Assembly (NCBI RefSeq): GCF_015354245.1
Contig: NZ_JADKYZ010000002.1
Span: 620,001 to 684,000, forward strand
Direction: 5' to 3'
DNA: 64,000 bases
DNA from: Diaphorobacter caeni
GTDB taxonomy: Bacteria; Pseudomonadota; Gammaproteobacteria; Burkholderiales; Burkholderiaceae_C
In this document: positions 9,567 to 18,880 of the stretch, piece after piece
Numbering within the stretch: position 1 is the first letter of the stretch
How the letters are laid out: each line of letters starts with the position of its first letter
Made by a program: the position numbers and the translations under genes
Notes under the pieces: generated by a model
The model's input: only the letters and a program-made list of their open reading frames with translations
What the model was told of the DNA's origin: nothing
The model's database searches: none

Positions 9567-10863
9567 AAAAAAGCTCACTTAAAAAATTGAAAAACGGGCA
9601 ATCTCATAGACCACAGAGAGCCTGACGACAGATTTCATGAAATCAAAAGATGCGCTCCACTCGGGCGCCACTCACTCATTCAATTTATTGACCCCATTGA
9701 ACCGTGCAAGAAGAACAGGATTCATCGAATTTATTCGAGGTCAATATCAAATATTCCCCGACGCGAATAAACGAAGGGCCACAGATTACCGAGACATATC
9801 ACCAAACATTTGACGCAACTCAAATCAGAACCGAGCCAATCGACTCCATGCATTTAGTTAACACACTTCTTAAGCCATTGACCTCAGTTAACAAATAACC
9901 CATTCAAAACCGAGAAAGGAAATGCTCCGCGATTAACCTGCCGCATCCGAATTTAGGGATCAACTGCTTCACTCGATTCCCTCCATGCATCAAGAAATCA
10001 ATTCACCCGATAGAGCATCAACATCCAATGCCTGACGACTTATTGCTCATCGGGCATGTGGCGAATTAAATCATTCCTCAACAGATTTCATTGATCTGAG
10101 TGGGCGCAAGAGACAATTCTTTAAATACGCTCTTCAAAACATAAGAATCAGTGAGTTGTACCCACAGGCGCGAGATATTTTCCAACCCACTCAATTGCGC
10201 ACACCGATCGATACCCCATCGCTGCAACAACAAATCAGTCCTTGAAAAAAGAAAGCCGACTCAATGCAAACAGAGAGATGCCCGCGGGCAAAAATACACA
10301 CTCAGTTTATGCAAATCTCACTGCCACTCAGATAGTAATCTTGATGGCACTCTATTGATGCATCACTAGGACTTCACCACAAGGGATTCTCTTGATGTAT
10401 CAAAAGTCATTCATGCAAACATGATCTCAATGATCAAAAATCACAAAGAAAAATCCTGAGAAATTGGCATTCAAGTGGATTTACTTGAATAAATGAGTAA
10501 AAGATGTGATTCGATTGAATATGCGAGTATTTCAACTCACTCAAATTTCACTTAATTTGAATGATTCATTGACAAAGCGCATTGATTCATTCGATACCAA
10601 AATCCCACCAAAATGCTGAAATCAGGAAAGTGCACTCCAACTTCCGCAATGGCGCTCCATTGAGGATGGGCACAAAACTGATGTATTCGGGAGACAGATT
10701 TCCAGACGGTGCGCTGAAAACCACCGCAGACTTGATGCGGGTTCAGAAATGGCGTCTCAGATGGAGCGCCAAGGACTCGTGTTCACGCCGCCTCGAAAGA
10801 TAGCAGGCAGGAGCAGGAGCGTGCCGCGCGAGGTGGGGCGAGGTGGGGCGAACCGGGGCAAGG
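9567..10863. other. Long AT-rich intergenic region upstream of the adhesin
   Basis: About 1.3 kb lacks a credible gene. From the adhesin start to about 10740 the DNA is strikingly AT-rich, with many short TCATTCA, TTGATG and CACTCA-type words. TTGATGYATCA occurs at 10355-10365 and again at about 10392. After about 10740 it returns to the high GC of the genome. A GAGGTGGGGC decamer is duplicated in tandem at 10830-10849. The region presumably carries the adhesin promoter and its control sites. Small frames here have no RBS or protein-like composition. Confidence 0.5.
10469..10490. promoter_or_regulatory. Perfect 8-bp inverted repeat, candidate operator
   Basis: ATTCAAGT (10469-10476) and ACTTGAAT (10483-10490) are perfect inverted arms with a 6-bp spacer. 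The site lies within the AT-rich region some 900 bp upstream of the adhesin start. The shape fits a dimeric regulator site; the regulator is unknown and function is inferred. Confidence 0.4.
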
Positions 10864-10930
10864 CGACGGAATGCGCTCGTTCCGGCATTCCGTCGGTTCA
10901 GCCGCGCCAGACTGCTCTGGCTGGCGCGGC
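10864..10930 (-). terminator. Tandem hairpins downstream of glmS
   Basis: There are two perfect hairpins in a row: an 11-bp stem (CGACGGAATGC at 10864-10874 with GCATTCCGTCG at 10885-10895) and a 10-bp stem (GCCGCGCCAG at 10901-10910 with CTGGCGCGGC at 10921-10930). Each has a 10-nt loop. They sit 70-140 nt past the glmS stop. T-tracts are poor, so they may act as Rho-assisted terminators or 3'-end barriers. Confidence 0.55.
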
Positions 10931-11001
10931 GATTGATTTTCAAGCGCGCATTGCGCGGTTTGCAGGCTCCTTGGTGGGGCACCTGCGGAGCATGTGGCGG
11001 A

Positions 11002-12912
11002 TCACTCCACCGTCACGGATTTGGCCAGGTTGCGCGGCTTGTCCACATCGGTGCCGCGTGCCACGGCGGTGTGATAGGCGAGCAGTTGCAGCGGCACCAC
11101 GTGCAGGATAGGGCTCAACGCACCGTAGTGCTCCGGCATGCGGATGACGTGGATGCCCTCCTCGTTCTCGATCTGCGAATCGCCGTCTGCCAGCACATAC
11201 AGCACGCCGCCGCGTGCACGCACTTCCTGCATGTTGCTCTTGAGTTTTTCGAGCAACTCGTCGTGCGGCGCCACGGTGACCACCGGCATGCTGCTGGTGA
11301 CGAGCGCAAGCGGGCCGTGCTTAAGTTCGCCAGCAGGATACGCCTCGGCGTGGATGTAGCTGATTTCCTTGAGCTTGAGCGCACCTTCCAGCGCGATCGG
11401 ATAGTGGATGCCGCGTCCGAGGAACAGGGCGTTTTCCATCTTCGCGAAATCTTCGGCCCAGCTGATGACCTGTGGCTCCAGCGCCAGCACGGCCTGCAGA
11501 GCGACGGGCAGGTGGCGCATCGACGTAAGGTACTGCGCTTCCTGCTCTTCGGTCAGGCGTCCCTTGGATTGGGCAAGCGCCAGCGTGAGCAGGAACAGGC
11601 CCGCGAGCTGCGTCGTGAACGCCTTGGTCGACGCCACTCCGATTTCCACGCCCGCGCGGGTGATGTAGGCCAGCTCGCATTCACGCACCATGGCGCTGGT
11701 CGCCACGTTGCAGACGGTGAGCGTGTGCGTCATCCCGAGACTCTGCGCATGGCGCAGCGCGGCCAGGGTGTCTGCCGTTTCGCCAGACTGGCTGATGGTG
11801 ACCACCAGCGTCTTCGGGTTGGGCACGCTGGTGCGGTAGCGGTATTCGCTCGCAACTTCCACGTTGCAGGGTATCTTGGCGATGGATTCGATCCAGTACT
11901 TGGCCGCGCAGCCGCTGTAGTAGCTGGTGCCGCAGGCGAGGATCAGCACCGAATCGATCTCCTTGAACACGCGCCACGCGGCGGTGCGGGTGCCGCCGTC
12001 GGCGTCCAGTCCGTCGAACAGCTCAGGCACGATGCCCTGCACACCTTCCAGCGTGTCGGCGATCGCGCGTGGCTGCTCGAAGATTTCCTTCTGCATGTAG
12101 TGGCGATACGGGCCGAGCTCGGCTGCGCCGCTGTGGGCATGCACGGTGCGCACCGGACGCTCGGCATCGCTCATGCGCTGGCCGGCGTGGTCAACGATCC
12201 AGTAGCGGCCGGGCTGCAGATCGACCAGATCGCCTTCCTTCAGATAGACGATCTGGTTGGTCACGCCCGCCAAAGCCATCGCATCGCTCGCAAGAAAATT
12301 CTCGGACTCGCCCACGCCCAGCACCAGCGGCGATCCGGCTCGCGCGCCGACCACGCGGTGCGGCTCGTCCTTGTGCATCACCGCGATCGCGTAGGCACCG
12401 TGCAGTTGCGCGACCGCTGCCTTCACCGCGTCAAACAGGTCGCCGTCATACAGACTGTCCACCAGATGCGCGATGACCTCGGTGTCGGTCTGGCTTGAAA
12501 ACGCGTAGCCGCGCGCCTGCAGCATGCGGCGCAGCTCCTGATAGTTCTCGATGATGCCGTTGTGCACCAGCGCCACCCGCCCCGCACGGTCGGTCTCGGC
12601 GGGTGCGGCGTTCGGGCCGTGGCTGAAATGCGGATGGGCGTTGTGCACCGCCGGCGCACCATGCGTGGCCCAGCGGGTATGGGCGATGCCCGTCGCTCCC
12701 TGCAGATGCTCGGCATCAACCTGATCCTGCAGCTCTGCCACGCGGGCCGTGCTGCGCGCCCGATGCAGACCACCCATGGGGTTGCTGCCCATGCTGGCCT
12801 CGTGCACTGCGACGCCGCAGGAGTCGTAACCGCGATACTCCAGCCGCTGCAGGCCCTGCACAAGAATGGGAACGATGTTGCGTTGGGAAACCGCGCCGAC
12901 GATGCCGCACAT
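11002..12912 (-). CDS. glmS: Glutamine-fructose-6-phosphate aminotransferase (isomerizing)
   Basis: Makes glucosamine-6-phosphate from fructose-6-phosphate and glutamine, the first committed step to UDP-GlcNAc for peptidoglycan and LPS. It is 636 residues. The start is set at 12912 because the N-terminal nucleophile amidotransferase needs Cys right after Met (MCGIVGAV); the frame itself extends 18 codons further upstream. An N-terminal GATase-II domain ([11 protein letters not shown]) is followed by two SIS sugar-isomerase domains ([22 protein letters not shown]), [16 protein letters not shown] and the conserved end [13 protein letters not shown]. It is divergent from an Lrp-type regulator. 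The glmU gene lies 2.8 kb away, so the pathway genes are loosely clustered. Confidence 0.97.
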   Translation of the reverse strand: MCGIVGAVSQRNIVPILVQGLQRLEYRGYDSCGVAVHEASMGSNPMGGLHRARSTARVAELQDQVDAEHLQGATGIAHTRWATHGAPAVHNAHPHFSHGPNAAPAETDRAGRVALVHNGIIENYQELRRMLQARGYAFSSQTDTEVIAHLVDSLYDGDLFDAVKAAVAQLHGAYAIAVMHKDEPHRVVGARAGSPLVLGVGESENFLASDAMALAGVTNQIVYLKEGDLVDLQPGRYWIVDHAGQRMSDAERPVRTVHAHSGAAELGPYRHYMQKEIFEQPRAIADTLEGVQGIVPELFDGLDADGGTRTAAWRVFKEIDSVLILACGTSYYSGCAAKYWIESIAKIPCNVEVASEYRYRTSVPNPKTLVVTISQSGETADTLAALRHAQSLGMTHTLTVCNVATSAMVRECELAYITRAGVEIGVASTKAFTTQLAGLFLLTLALAQSKGRLTEEQEAQYLTSMRHLPVALQAVLALEPQVISWAEDFAKMENALFLGRGIHYPIALEGALKLKEISYIHAEAYPAGELKHGPLALVTSSMPVVTVAPHDELLEKLKSNMQEVRARGGVLYVLADGDSQIENEEGIHVIRMPEHYGALSPILHVVPLQLLAYHTAVARGTDVDKPRNLAKSVTVE

Positions 12913-13054
12913 AGATGAAAGCTCCATGCGGAGCTGCCGGCTCCGCGTTCGGGTGAGAAATTTCAAGGATCAGTGGTCAGTGATCGCTGATCAGGAATGG
13001 ACGGCATCGTACGCAGGCAATCATGAATTTTGTTATTCATTTTTGATTGAATTT

Positions 13055-13099
13055 GAAATAATATTTCTCAACAAATCAAATTTGAAATTGAATTTCAAA
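13055..13099. promoter_or_regulatory. Palindromes in the glmS/lrp divergent promoter
   Basis: A perfect 9-1-9 palindrome (TTTGAAATT-G-AATTTCAAA) occupies 13081-13099, and GAAAT-AAT-ATTTC lies at 13055-13067. The two are about 29 bp centre to centre, near three helical turns, in an AT-rich stretch between divergent genes. Lrp/AsnC proteins commonly bind such phased AT-rich palindromes beside their own gene, so autoregulation is likely by inference. A TATAAA at 13104-13109 lies directly before the lrp start codon. Confidence 0.6.
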
Positions 13100-13111
13100 A
13101 ATCTATAAATT

Positions 13112-13603
13112 ATGGAACTGCAAGACACCATCGACAACGTCGATCGACAGCTGCTCGATCTTCTGCAGCAGAACGCCGCCATCAGCAACCAGTCTCTGGC
13201 CGAGCAGGTCCACGTCTCGCCGCCCACCTGCCTGCGTCGGGTGAGGCGTCTGCACGATCTGGGCCTGATCGAGAAACAGGTCGCCTTGCTCCAGCCCGAG
13301 CGGCTCGCCGCGCTGCAGGGACACGGTCTCACCGCGATCGTCGAGATCACGCTCGATCAGCAGGGCGCAGAGTTCCTGAACGCCTTCGAGTCCCGCGTGA
13401 AGACCGATGAACAGGTGCAGCAATGCTGGCGCGTGTCGCCCGGGCCGGACTTCATTCTGGTGGTCCACGCACACGACATGCCCGCTTACCACGCGCTCGC
13501 GCAGCGGCTTTTCACGCATGACGCCAATGTGCGCAACGTCAAGGCCTTCTTCGCCACGCACCGCGCCAAATTCGATACGCGCGTGCCCATCCGGCTTGAA
13601 TAG
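13112..13603 (+). CDS. Lrp/AsnC family transcriptional regulator
   Basis: A 163-residue DNA-binding regulator. Residues 5-60 form the winged helix-turn-helix (DRQLLDLLQQNAAISNQSLA, then SPPTCLRRVRRL). Residues about 70-155 form the RAM ligand-binding/oligomerisation domain (GHGLTAIVEITL, then GPDFILVVHAHDM). These proteins sense amino acids and form dimers to octamers on DNA. The gene is divergent from glmS with phased palindromes in between. No Shine-Dalgarno is visible before the ATG (CTATAAATT precedes it), so the mRNA may have a very short leader or none. The regulated pathway is not evident from the protein. Confidence 0.9.
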   Translation: MELQDTIDNVDRQLLDLLQQNAAISNQSLAEQVHVSPPTCLRRVRRLHDLGLIEKQVALLQPERLAALQGHGLTAIVEITLDQQGAEFLNAFESRVKTDEQVQQCWRVSPGPDFILVVHAHDMPAYHALAQRLFTHDANVRNVKAFFATHRAKFDTRVPIRLE

Positions 13604-13738
13604 ATGCAGTTTGTCACCATATGGAATCCATGCAATGCCCGCCGAATTCTCTCGGCCCTCGGCATTCGCCTACTATTCACCAGTACATATCCATAAACGT
13701 CGGCCATAGCCAACAGCGCCGATCCAGGAGCGTGATGC

Positions 13739-14734
13739 ATGGAATTCAAGGACTACTACAAGATCCTCGGCGTCGAAAAGAACGCCTCCGCGGACGAGAT
13801 CAAAAAGTCATACCGCAAGCTCGCCCGCAAATACCACCCGGATGTCAGCAAGGAAGCTGACGCCTCGGCACGCATGGCCGAAGTCAATGAGGCCAACACC
13901 GTTCTGTCCGACCCCGAAAAACGCGCGGCCTACGACAACCTCGGCAAGGAAAGCGCCTATCGCGCGGGCCAGGATTTCCGCGCGCCGCCGAACTGGGACG
14001 CCGGCTACGAATTCACCGGCTCGCACGACGGCGACGGCATGGACAGCGCCGCCTTCAGCGACTTCTTCGAGCAGATGTTCGGCCGCGCCGCGCGCGCCCA
14101 GCGTGGCGCCGGTGGTGGCGGCGCTGGGGCGGGCGCCTCCCAGTTCCGAGGCGGGCCGCCTCCCTCGCAGCGCGGTGAAGACCACCACGCCAAGATCGAA
14201 CTCGACCTGCAGGACTCCTACAGCGGCGCTGAGCGCATGCTCACGCTGCGCGGAGCCCGGCTCGACGACAGCGGCCATCTGGTCAACGAAGAGCGCCAAC
14301 TGCAGGTCACCATTCCGAAGGGCGTGCGCGAAGGCCAACTGATCCGTCTGTCCGGCCAGGGCAGCCCCGGCTTCGGCGGCGCACCGAACGGCGACCTCTT
14401 TCTCGAAGTGCAGTTCAAGCCCGACACCCGTTGGCGCGCTCAGGACCGCGACGTCTACCAATCGGTCAATGTCACCCCTTGGGAAGCCGAACTCGGCGGC
14501 CCCGTCGAGGTAACCACGCCCAACGGCAGCACGGTCGAGGTCAACATCCCCGCCCACTCCAAATCCGGCCGCAAGCTGCGCCTGAAGGAGCGCGGCCTGC
14601 CCGCCGCCACGCCGGGTGACCTGTATCTGGAACTGCACATCGTCCAGCCCCAGGCCACCACGGAAGAACAACGCGCCGCCTACGCCCATCTGGCCAAGGC
14701 CTTCCCGCAGTTCAACCCACGCAGCGGCCAGTGA
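13739..14734 (+). CDS. cbpA: Curved DNA-binding protein / class II DnaJ co-chaperone
   Basis: A 331-residue Hsp40 co-chaperone that would stimulate DnaK and, by analogy with E. coli CbpA, may bind curved DNA. The J domain is at 1-70 with the catalytic HPD (KYHPDVSKEAD). A Gly/Ala-rich linker follows at about 115-150 (GAGGGGAGAGAS). The DnaJ C-terminal substrate-binding domains follow, with no CxxCxGxG zinc repeats, which separates it from DnaJ. It is followed after 28 bp by the CbpM-like modulator gene, the usual pairing. Confidence 0.93.
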   Translation: MEFKDYYKILGVEKNASADEIKKSYRKLARKYHPDVSKEADASARMAEVNEANTVLSDPEKRAAYDNLGKESAYRAGQDFRAPPNWDAGYEFTGSHDGDGMDSAAFSDFFEQMFGRAARAQRGAGGGGAGAGASQFRGGPPPSQRGEDHHAKIELDLQDSYSGAERMLTLRGARLDDSGHLVNEERQLQVTIPKGVREGQLIRLSGQGSPGFGGAPNGDLFLEVQFKPDTRWRAQDRDVYQSVNVTPWEAELGGPVEVTTPNGSTVEVNIPAHSKSGRKLRLKERGLPAATPGDLYLELHIVQPQATTEEQRAAYAHLAKAFPQFNPRSGQ

Positions 14735-14762
14735 CGCGCAAGCTAGAAGAAGGACACTTCAC

Positions 14763-15089
14763 ATGCCCAACCCACACGACACCCCGCGCGCTCTCGGCGA
14801 ACTGCTCGACGACCACACCCTGAGCCTCGAAGACCTCGCCCGCGCCTGCGCCAAAGCCCCGGACTGGGTGACCGAACGCGTCTCGGAAGGCCTGCTGCAG
14901 GGACAGGAGGCTGCTGGCACCTGGCGCTTCACCAGCACCACCGTGATCCGTGCGCGCCGCATCGCCAGACTCGAATCGACGTTCGATGCTGATCCTCAAC
15001 TGGCTGCGCTGACTACTGATCTGATGGAGGAAGTGGTGGAGTTGCGGCTGCGAATGCGGCAGATGGAGGAGGCGCTGAAGGCGCGCTGA
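14763..15089 (+). CDS. cbpM: CbpM-like chaperone modulator (MerR-like HTH)
   Basis: A 108-residue protein starting MPNPHDTPRALGELLDD. CbpM binds the J domain of CbpA and inhibits its co-chaperone and DNA-binding activity. The helical N-terminal half (LSLEDLARACAKAPDWVTERV) resembles the MerR-type fold of the family. The C-terminal half is a coiled coil (LMEEVVELRLRMRQMEEALK). Position immediately behind cbpA supports the call. The start is chosen at 14763 because the longer in-frame extension overlaps cbpA and has no protein-like composition; GAAGGA lies just upstream. Confidence 0.85.
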   Translation: MPNPHDTPRALGELLDDHTLSLEDLARACAKAPDWVTERVSEGLLQGQEAAGTWRFTSTTVIRARRIARLESTFDADPQLAALTTDLMEEVVELRLRMRQMEEALKAR

Positions 15090-15136
15090 GCAGTCCTGCG
15101 GTGAGGCTCTCCCCTGCTCGATCACCGTGGTGTGGG

Positions 15137-15651
15137 GTTGAGGGCGGAGGCCGGGAGTTCCGCCCGGCGGCGGAGTAACTTTTCGCTTGCGCGCGAAAAG
15201 TCACCAAAAGCGCGCTTTTGAATACGGAGTCACGCGGCAGAACTCGCTTTGCGCTGCGCGCGCCGCTCGGACAACCGCCGCGAGTCAGTGTTTAACCAAG
15301 AGGAATGTTCAGCACGTCGCTTCGCTTGTGCCGAAACATCTCGCGACTTCGCGAGATGCTGGGATGCTGGGATGCCAGCGCTGCGCGATTTTTGATTTGC
15401 TCGCTGGATCAACTGCGCTCAAGAGAGCAGCGGGCATGTAGTGCCCAACCCAACTCTGCAAGCCCCCGGCACGAGCGAAGCAAAGTGCCGCAACACCTCT
15501 TCAAAACTGATTTCCGGCGGTTGTCCGAGCGGAGCGCGAAGCGCGCAGTCGAGTTCCGCCGGAGGTATTGAAAGCGCGTTTTTGATTACTTTTTGCGCGC
15601 AAGCAAAAAGTGATTGCCCCGCCGGGGGCAGTCCCGGCCTCCGCCCTCAAC
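15137..15651. repeat. Roughly 515-bp imperfect inverted-repeat element
   Basis: The left arm (about 15137-15333) and right arm (about 15467-15651) are imperfect inverted copies over nearly 190 bp. Both outer ends read GTTGAGGGCGGAGGCCGGGA going inward, followed by CGCTTTT-type and TTGCGCGCAAAAAG-type words. Further in, both read CTCGGACAACCGCCG. The centre has another perfect hairpin, CATCTCGCG-ACTT-CGCGAGATG at 15337-15358, then a duplicated GCTGGGAT. It fills the gap between convergent cbpM and glmU. No transposase is present, so it looks like a non-autonomous MITE-like or REP-derived element. Short frames inside it are not believable genes. Confidence 0.75.
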
Positions 15652-15681
15652 CAAAGACCAGCAACCAGCAACCAGAAGAAA

Positions 15682-17109
15682 TTACTTCTTGGAAGGCCGC
15701 TTCCAGTCGGCAATACTGACCTGCTTCCCCCGAGCCACAGTCAACGCCCCCGGCAAAGCATTCTTCGTCACGGTAGACCCCCCACCCACCGTACCACCCG
15801 CACCGATGGTGACCGGCGCCACCAGCACGCAATTGCTCCCGATGTGCACATCCGCCTCGATCACGGTGCGGTGCTTGTTCACGCCATCGTAGTTGGCGGT
15901 GATGCTTCCGGCGCCGTAGTTCACCCGCTCGCCCACGGTGGCATCGCCGAGATAGGCCAGATGGTTGGCCTTGGCTCCGTCCGCCAGCGTGGAGTTCTTC
16001 ACCTCCACGAAATTGCCGATGTGCACCTCGCGGCCCAGTTGCGCGCCTGGGCGCAGACGTGCGAACGGCCCGATCAGTGCGCCCTCGCCGACCGAGACGC
16101 CGGCCTTCTCGCCGTCGATGTGGGTGAACGGATGAATCACGGCACCCGCCGCGATCTTCACGTTGCTGATGTGGCAGTACGCGCCGATGCGCGCGCCTTC
16201 ACCGATCTCCACGGCGCCCGTGAAAATGCAGCCCACGTCGATGTCCACGTCGGTCGAGCAGTTCAGTTGGGCGAGCACGCCGCGCGCGTCGTCGCGCAGG
16301 TCGAATCGCGCGGGGTCGGCCAGGCGCACGCCCTGCTCCATCAGCTTGGCGGCCTGGCGCAGCTGGTGGGCGCGCTCGAGCGCCGCAAGCTGCATGGGAC
16401 TGTTCACGCCCTCGACCTGCAGCGGGTCGTCGATGCAGTGACCGATCACGGGAACGCCATCGGCCACCGCCATCGCGACCACGTCGGTCAGGTAGTACTC
16501 CTTCTGCGCATTGTTGTTGTCCAGGCGCGCGAGCCATTGCTTCAAGTGCCTGGCGGGCGCGGCCATGATGCCGCTGTAGATCTCGTTGATCGCGCGCTGC
16601 GCGTCGCTCGCGTCCTTGTGCTCGACGATGCGCTGGACCACGCCGTTCGCGTCGCGCACGATGCGCCCGTAGCCGGTGGGGTCGGGCACGCGCACCGAGA
16701 GCAGCGCGAGCTTGTCTCCGCCGGACGCTTCGACCAGATCGGCCACGGTCTGCGCCAGCGTGAGCGGTACGTCACCCGAGAGCACAACGACCACGCCATC
16801 ATCGTCCTGCAGCTTGGGCACGGCCTGCTGCACGGCATGGCCGGTGCCAAGCTGCGGCTCCTGGCGCACGAACTGCATGTCGAGCGACGTCGCCATCGGC
16901 AGCTGGAATGCGGCGCACGCGGCTTCGACCTGCTCGGCGCCGTGCCCCGTCACCACCACCACGCGGCGCGGTGCGAGGCTCTGCGCCTGCGACACCACGT
17001 GCTGCAGCAGCGGTCTGCCCGCCAGACGTTGCAGAACCTTGGGAGTGCGGCTTTTCATGCGCGTGCCCTTGCCCGCGGCCATGATGATGATGTCGAGTTG
17101 CGCTGTCAT
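15682..17109 (-). CDS. glmU: Bifunctional UDP-GlcNAc pyrophosphorylase / GlcN-1-P acetyltransferase
   Basis: A 475-residue enzyme that acetylates glucosamine-1-phosphate and couples it to UTP to give UDP-GlcNAc. The N-terminal uridylyltransferase has the signature IIMAAGKGTRMKSRTPKVL. The C-terminal half is a left-handed beta-helix of hexapeptide repeats (GVSVGEGALIGPFARLRPGA; VGERVNYGAGSITANYDG). The start ATG 17109 (MTAQLDIIIMAAG) is chosen because the frame upstream encodes unrelated sequence. It functions downstream of glmS and of glmM, which is not in the window. Confidence 0.97.
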   Translation of the reverse strand: MTAQLDIIIMAAGKGTRMKSRTPKVLQRLAGRPLLQHVVSQAQSLAPRRVVVVTGHGAEQVEAACAAFQLPMATSLDMQFVRQEPQLGTGHAVQQAVPKLQDDDGVVVVLSGDVPLTLAQTVADLVEASGGDKLALLSVRVPDPTGYGRIVRDANGVVQRIVEHKDASDAQRAINEIYSGIMAAPARHLKQWLARLDNNNAQKEYYLTDVVAMAVADGVPVIGHCIDDPLQVEGVNSPMQLAALERAHQLRQAAKLMEQGVRLADPARFDLRDDARGVLAQLNCSTDVDIDVGCIFTGAVEIGEGARIGAYCHISNVKIAAGAVIHPFTHIDGEKAGVSVGEGALIGPFARLRPGAQLGREVHIGNFVEVKNSTLADGAKANHLAYLGDATVGERVNYGAGSITANYDGVNKHRTVIEADVHIGSNCVLVAPVTIGAGGTVGGGSTVTKNALPGALTVARGKQVSIADWKRPSKK

Positions 17110-17164
17110 GTGTGTTGGATGCGAGTCGGCGGCTCGCCAGAAGAGCAAAAGACGGATTATCAGC

Positions 17165-17512
17165 CTATCCGCCGCCCGCGAGCTCCGTCGTGCGGCGCTC
17201 CCACGCGAAGCGCACGGCCTGCCCGGCAACTGGCTCGAGCACCAGATGCCTGCCCGGTGCGACATCGAGCATCTGCCCCGCAAAGAGAAACAGGTCCTCG
17301 GACCGCTCCGCGCCCACCGCAGTCAGGGTGATCCAGGCGTGGCCGCTGCTCGCGAGCAGCCTGAGCCGCATCGGCTCGCGGCTGCGCAGGCTCGCGGCAA
17401 GGCCCGATCGCAGGATGTTCGTCTCGAAGAATTCCACGCGTTCGGAGGGAACGGAGGGCTGGCTCCGGGAAAGACTCCATTGTTGCGTGACGGGAACATG
17501 CGCGGTGGTCAT
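17165..17512 (-). CDS. DUF2917 domain protein
   Basis: A 115-residue protein starting MTTAHVPVTQQW. A small beta-rich domain contains LRLLASSGHAWITLTAVG and ...DVAPGRHLVLEPVAGQAVRFAWE, matching DUF2917 as I remember it: short proteobacterial proteins of unknown function, often beside a LysR regulator. It is divergent from a LysR gene here. No signal peptide or membrane helix is seen. A longer in-frame extension reaches 17851 but would overlap the LysR gene. Function unknown. Confidence 0.75.
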   Translation of the reverse strand: MTTAHVPVTQQWSLSRSQPSVPSERVEFFETNILRSGLAASLRSREPMRLRLLASSGHAWITLTAVGAERSEDLFLFAGQMLDVAPGRHLVLEPVAGQAVRFAWERRTTELAGGG

Positions 17513-17616
17513 ATCCGGCTCCTTCTGCCTGCTGTAAATCGTCAAATCCGTTGAATACGCTGAATATTTGACTCGCACTGCTTTCCGTCGTCCAATGAAA
17601 TGGATTCTGCTGATAG

Positions 17617-18687
17617 ATGCACAATTCGCATCAATCCCGACGCCACACGACGATGAAGCCCAACAGACCCGCTCCAACGACCGCCGCCTCGCGGCCACCC
17701 ACCCCGCCGCCGATTGCACATCTGCGCACGCGACCGGTCTCGGTGGGCCACTGGCGGGCGTTTCTGGCCGTTGCGCGGCATTTGAATTTCCGCGCCGCGG
17801 CGGACGAGCTGGCACTGACCCAATCCGCCGTGAGCCGGCAGATCCAGTCACTCGAAGAGGAAGTGGGCGTTCCGCTCTTTCTGCGCCACACCCGCGCCGT
17901 CGAATTGACGACGGCCGGTGGCCAGCTGTTCCAGACGCTCACTCCCGCGCTCGAGCGCCTCGACGCCGCCGTGCGCATGGTGCGCCAGAGCGCCGGCCGC
18001 AAGAACGTGGCGATCACCACCTGGGCAAGCTTCGCGTCGATGTGGCTGATCCCGAAACTCGAGGATTTCCAGCGCAACCATCCCGACATCGACATCCGCA
18101 TCGACGCGAGCGACAACATCGTCGATCTGGACACCTCCGACGTCGACCTTGCCCTGCGCTCCAGCGTGCCGGGCTCCCAACCGGCCGGAGCAAAGCGGCT
18201 GTTCGGCGAGCAGCTCTGCGTGGTGGCCAGTCCGTGGCTGCTCAAGAGCATGGAGCCGATCCGCACGCCCGCCGACGTGGCGCGCTTCACGCTGATCGAG
18301 GCGGGCGACGCCCACCGGCTGCCCTATTTCGAGTGGATCACCTGGAGGCGCTGGTTCGAGGTCTACGGCGTCTCGCGCCTGCAACCCGCTCGCTGGCTGT
18401 ATTTCAACTACGCGCAACAAATCGTGCAGTCCACGCTCGCCGGTCAGGGTCTCGCGCTCGCCCGCATGCCGCTGGTTGCGGATGCGCTTGCCACCGGCGA
18501 TCTGGTGGAGGTGCTGCCGGGCCACCGACTCGACTCGCCGCTGGCCTACTGGCTGATCGTCGGACCGCGCAGCTCCCAGCGCCCGGAGGTGCAGGCGTTC
18601 TGCGCTTGGCTGCAACTGCAGGCGCAGACCACGCGCGAAGCCATCGGCGAGATTCCCGATACCGACCTGCTCGACGATCTGCACTGA
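17617..18687 (+). CDS. LysR family transcriptional regulator (GcvA-like)
   Basis: A LysR regulator of up to 356 residues. After a Pro-rich N-terminal extension (PTTAASRPPTPPP) comes the winged HTH (FLAVARHLNFRAAADELALTQSAVSRQIQSLE, split here only for naming), then the periplasmic-binding-like effector domain. LRSSVPGS and GQGLALARMPLVADALATGDL are typical of the GcvA/AmpR branch. The start may instead be ATG 17653 (MKPNRPAP), which trims a 12-residue leader. It is divergent from the DUF2917 gene, its likely target. The hairpin AAGCC...GGCTT at about 18723-18750 follows the gene. Confidence 0.9.
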   Translation: MHNSHQSRRHTTMKPNRPAPTTAASRPPTPPPIAHLRTRPVSVGHWRAFLAVARHLNFRAAADELALTQSAVSRQIQSLEEEVGVPLFLRHTRAVELTTAGGQLFQTLTPALERLDAAVRMVRQSAGRKNVAITTWASFASMWLIPKLEDFQRNHPDIDIRIDASDNIVDLDTSDVDLALRSSVPGSQPAGAKRLFGEQLCVVASPWLLKSMEPIRTPADVARFTLIEAGDAHRLPYFEWITWRRWFEVYGVSRLQPARWLYFNYAQQIVQSTLAGQGLALARMPLVADALATGDLVEVLPGHRLDSPLAYWLIVGPRSSQRPEVQAFCAWLQLQAQTTREAIGEIPDTDLLDDLH

Positions 18688-18880
18688 GTCTTGCCCCCGT
18701 TGCAAGCCCTTTGAGAAAGCGCAAGCCTCATTCGGCCAAGAATGCGGCTTATCCATCAATGGATTTGCGTTGAATCAATCGCCGGTCAAACATGACTCCA
18801 GATTGCAGAAACACCTACTCACAAATTTAACAATTAGATGGCATTCTGGTCCGCTTTACCCTCACAGCAGGAGGATGCGG

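Noticed and set aside
4233-9590. 1785-codon plus-strand frame opposite the adhesin
   Set aside because: Same cause. Its repetitive Arg/Gly/His composition mirrors the Ig repeats on the other strand.
10843-12498. 551-codon plus-strand frame opposite glmS
   Set aside because: It lies antisense to a clear glmS and has shadow-type composition.
15187-15719. Several 60-92-codon frames in the cbpM-glmU gap
   Set aside because: They fall inside the inverted-repeat element, have no RBS and run through its palindromes.
15610-17331. 573-codon frame opposite glmU
   Set aside because: Antisense to a conserved enzyme gene with complete motifs.
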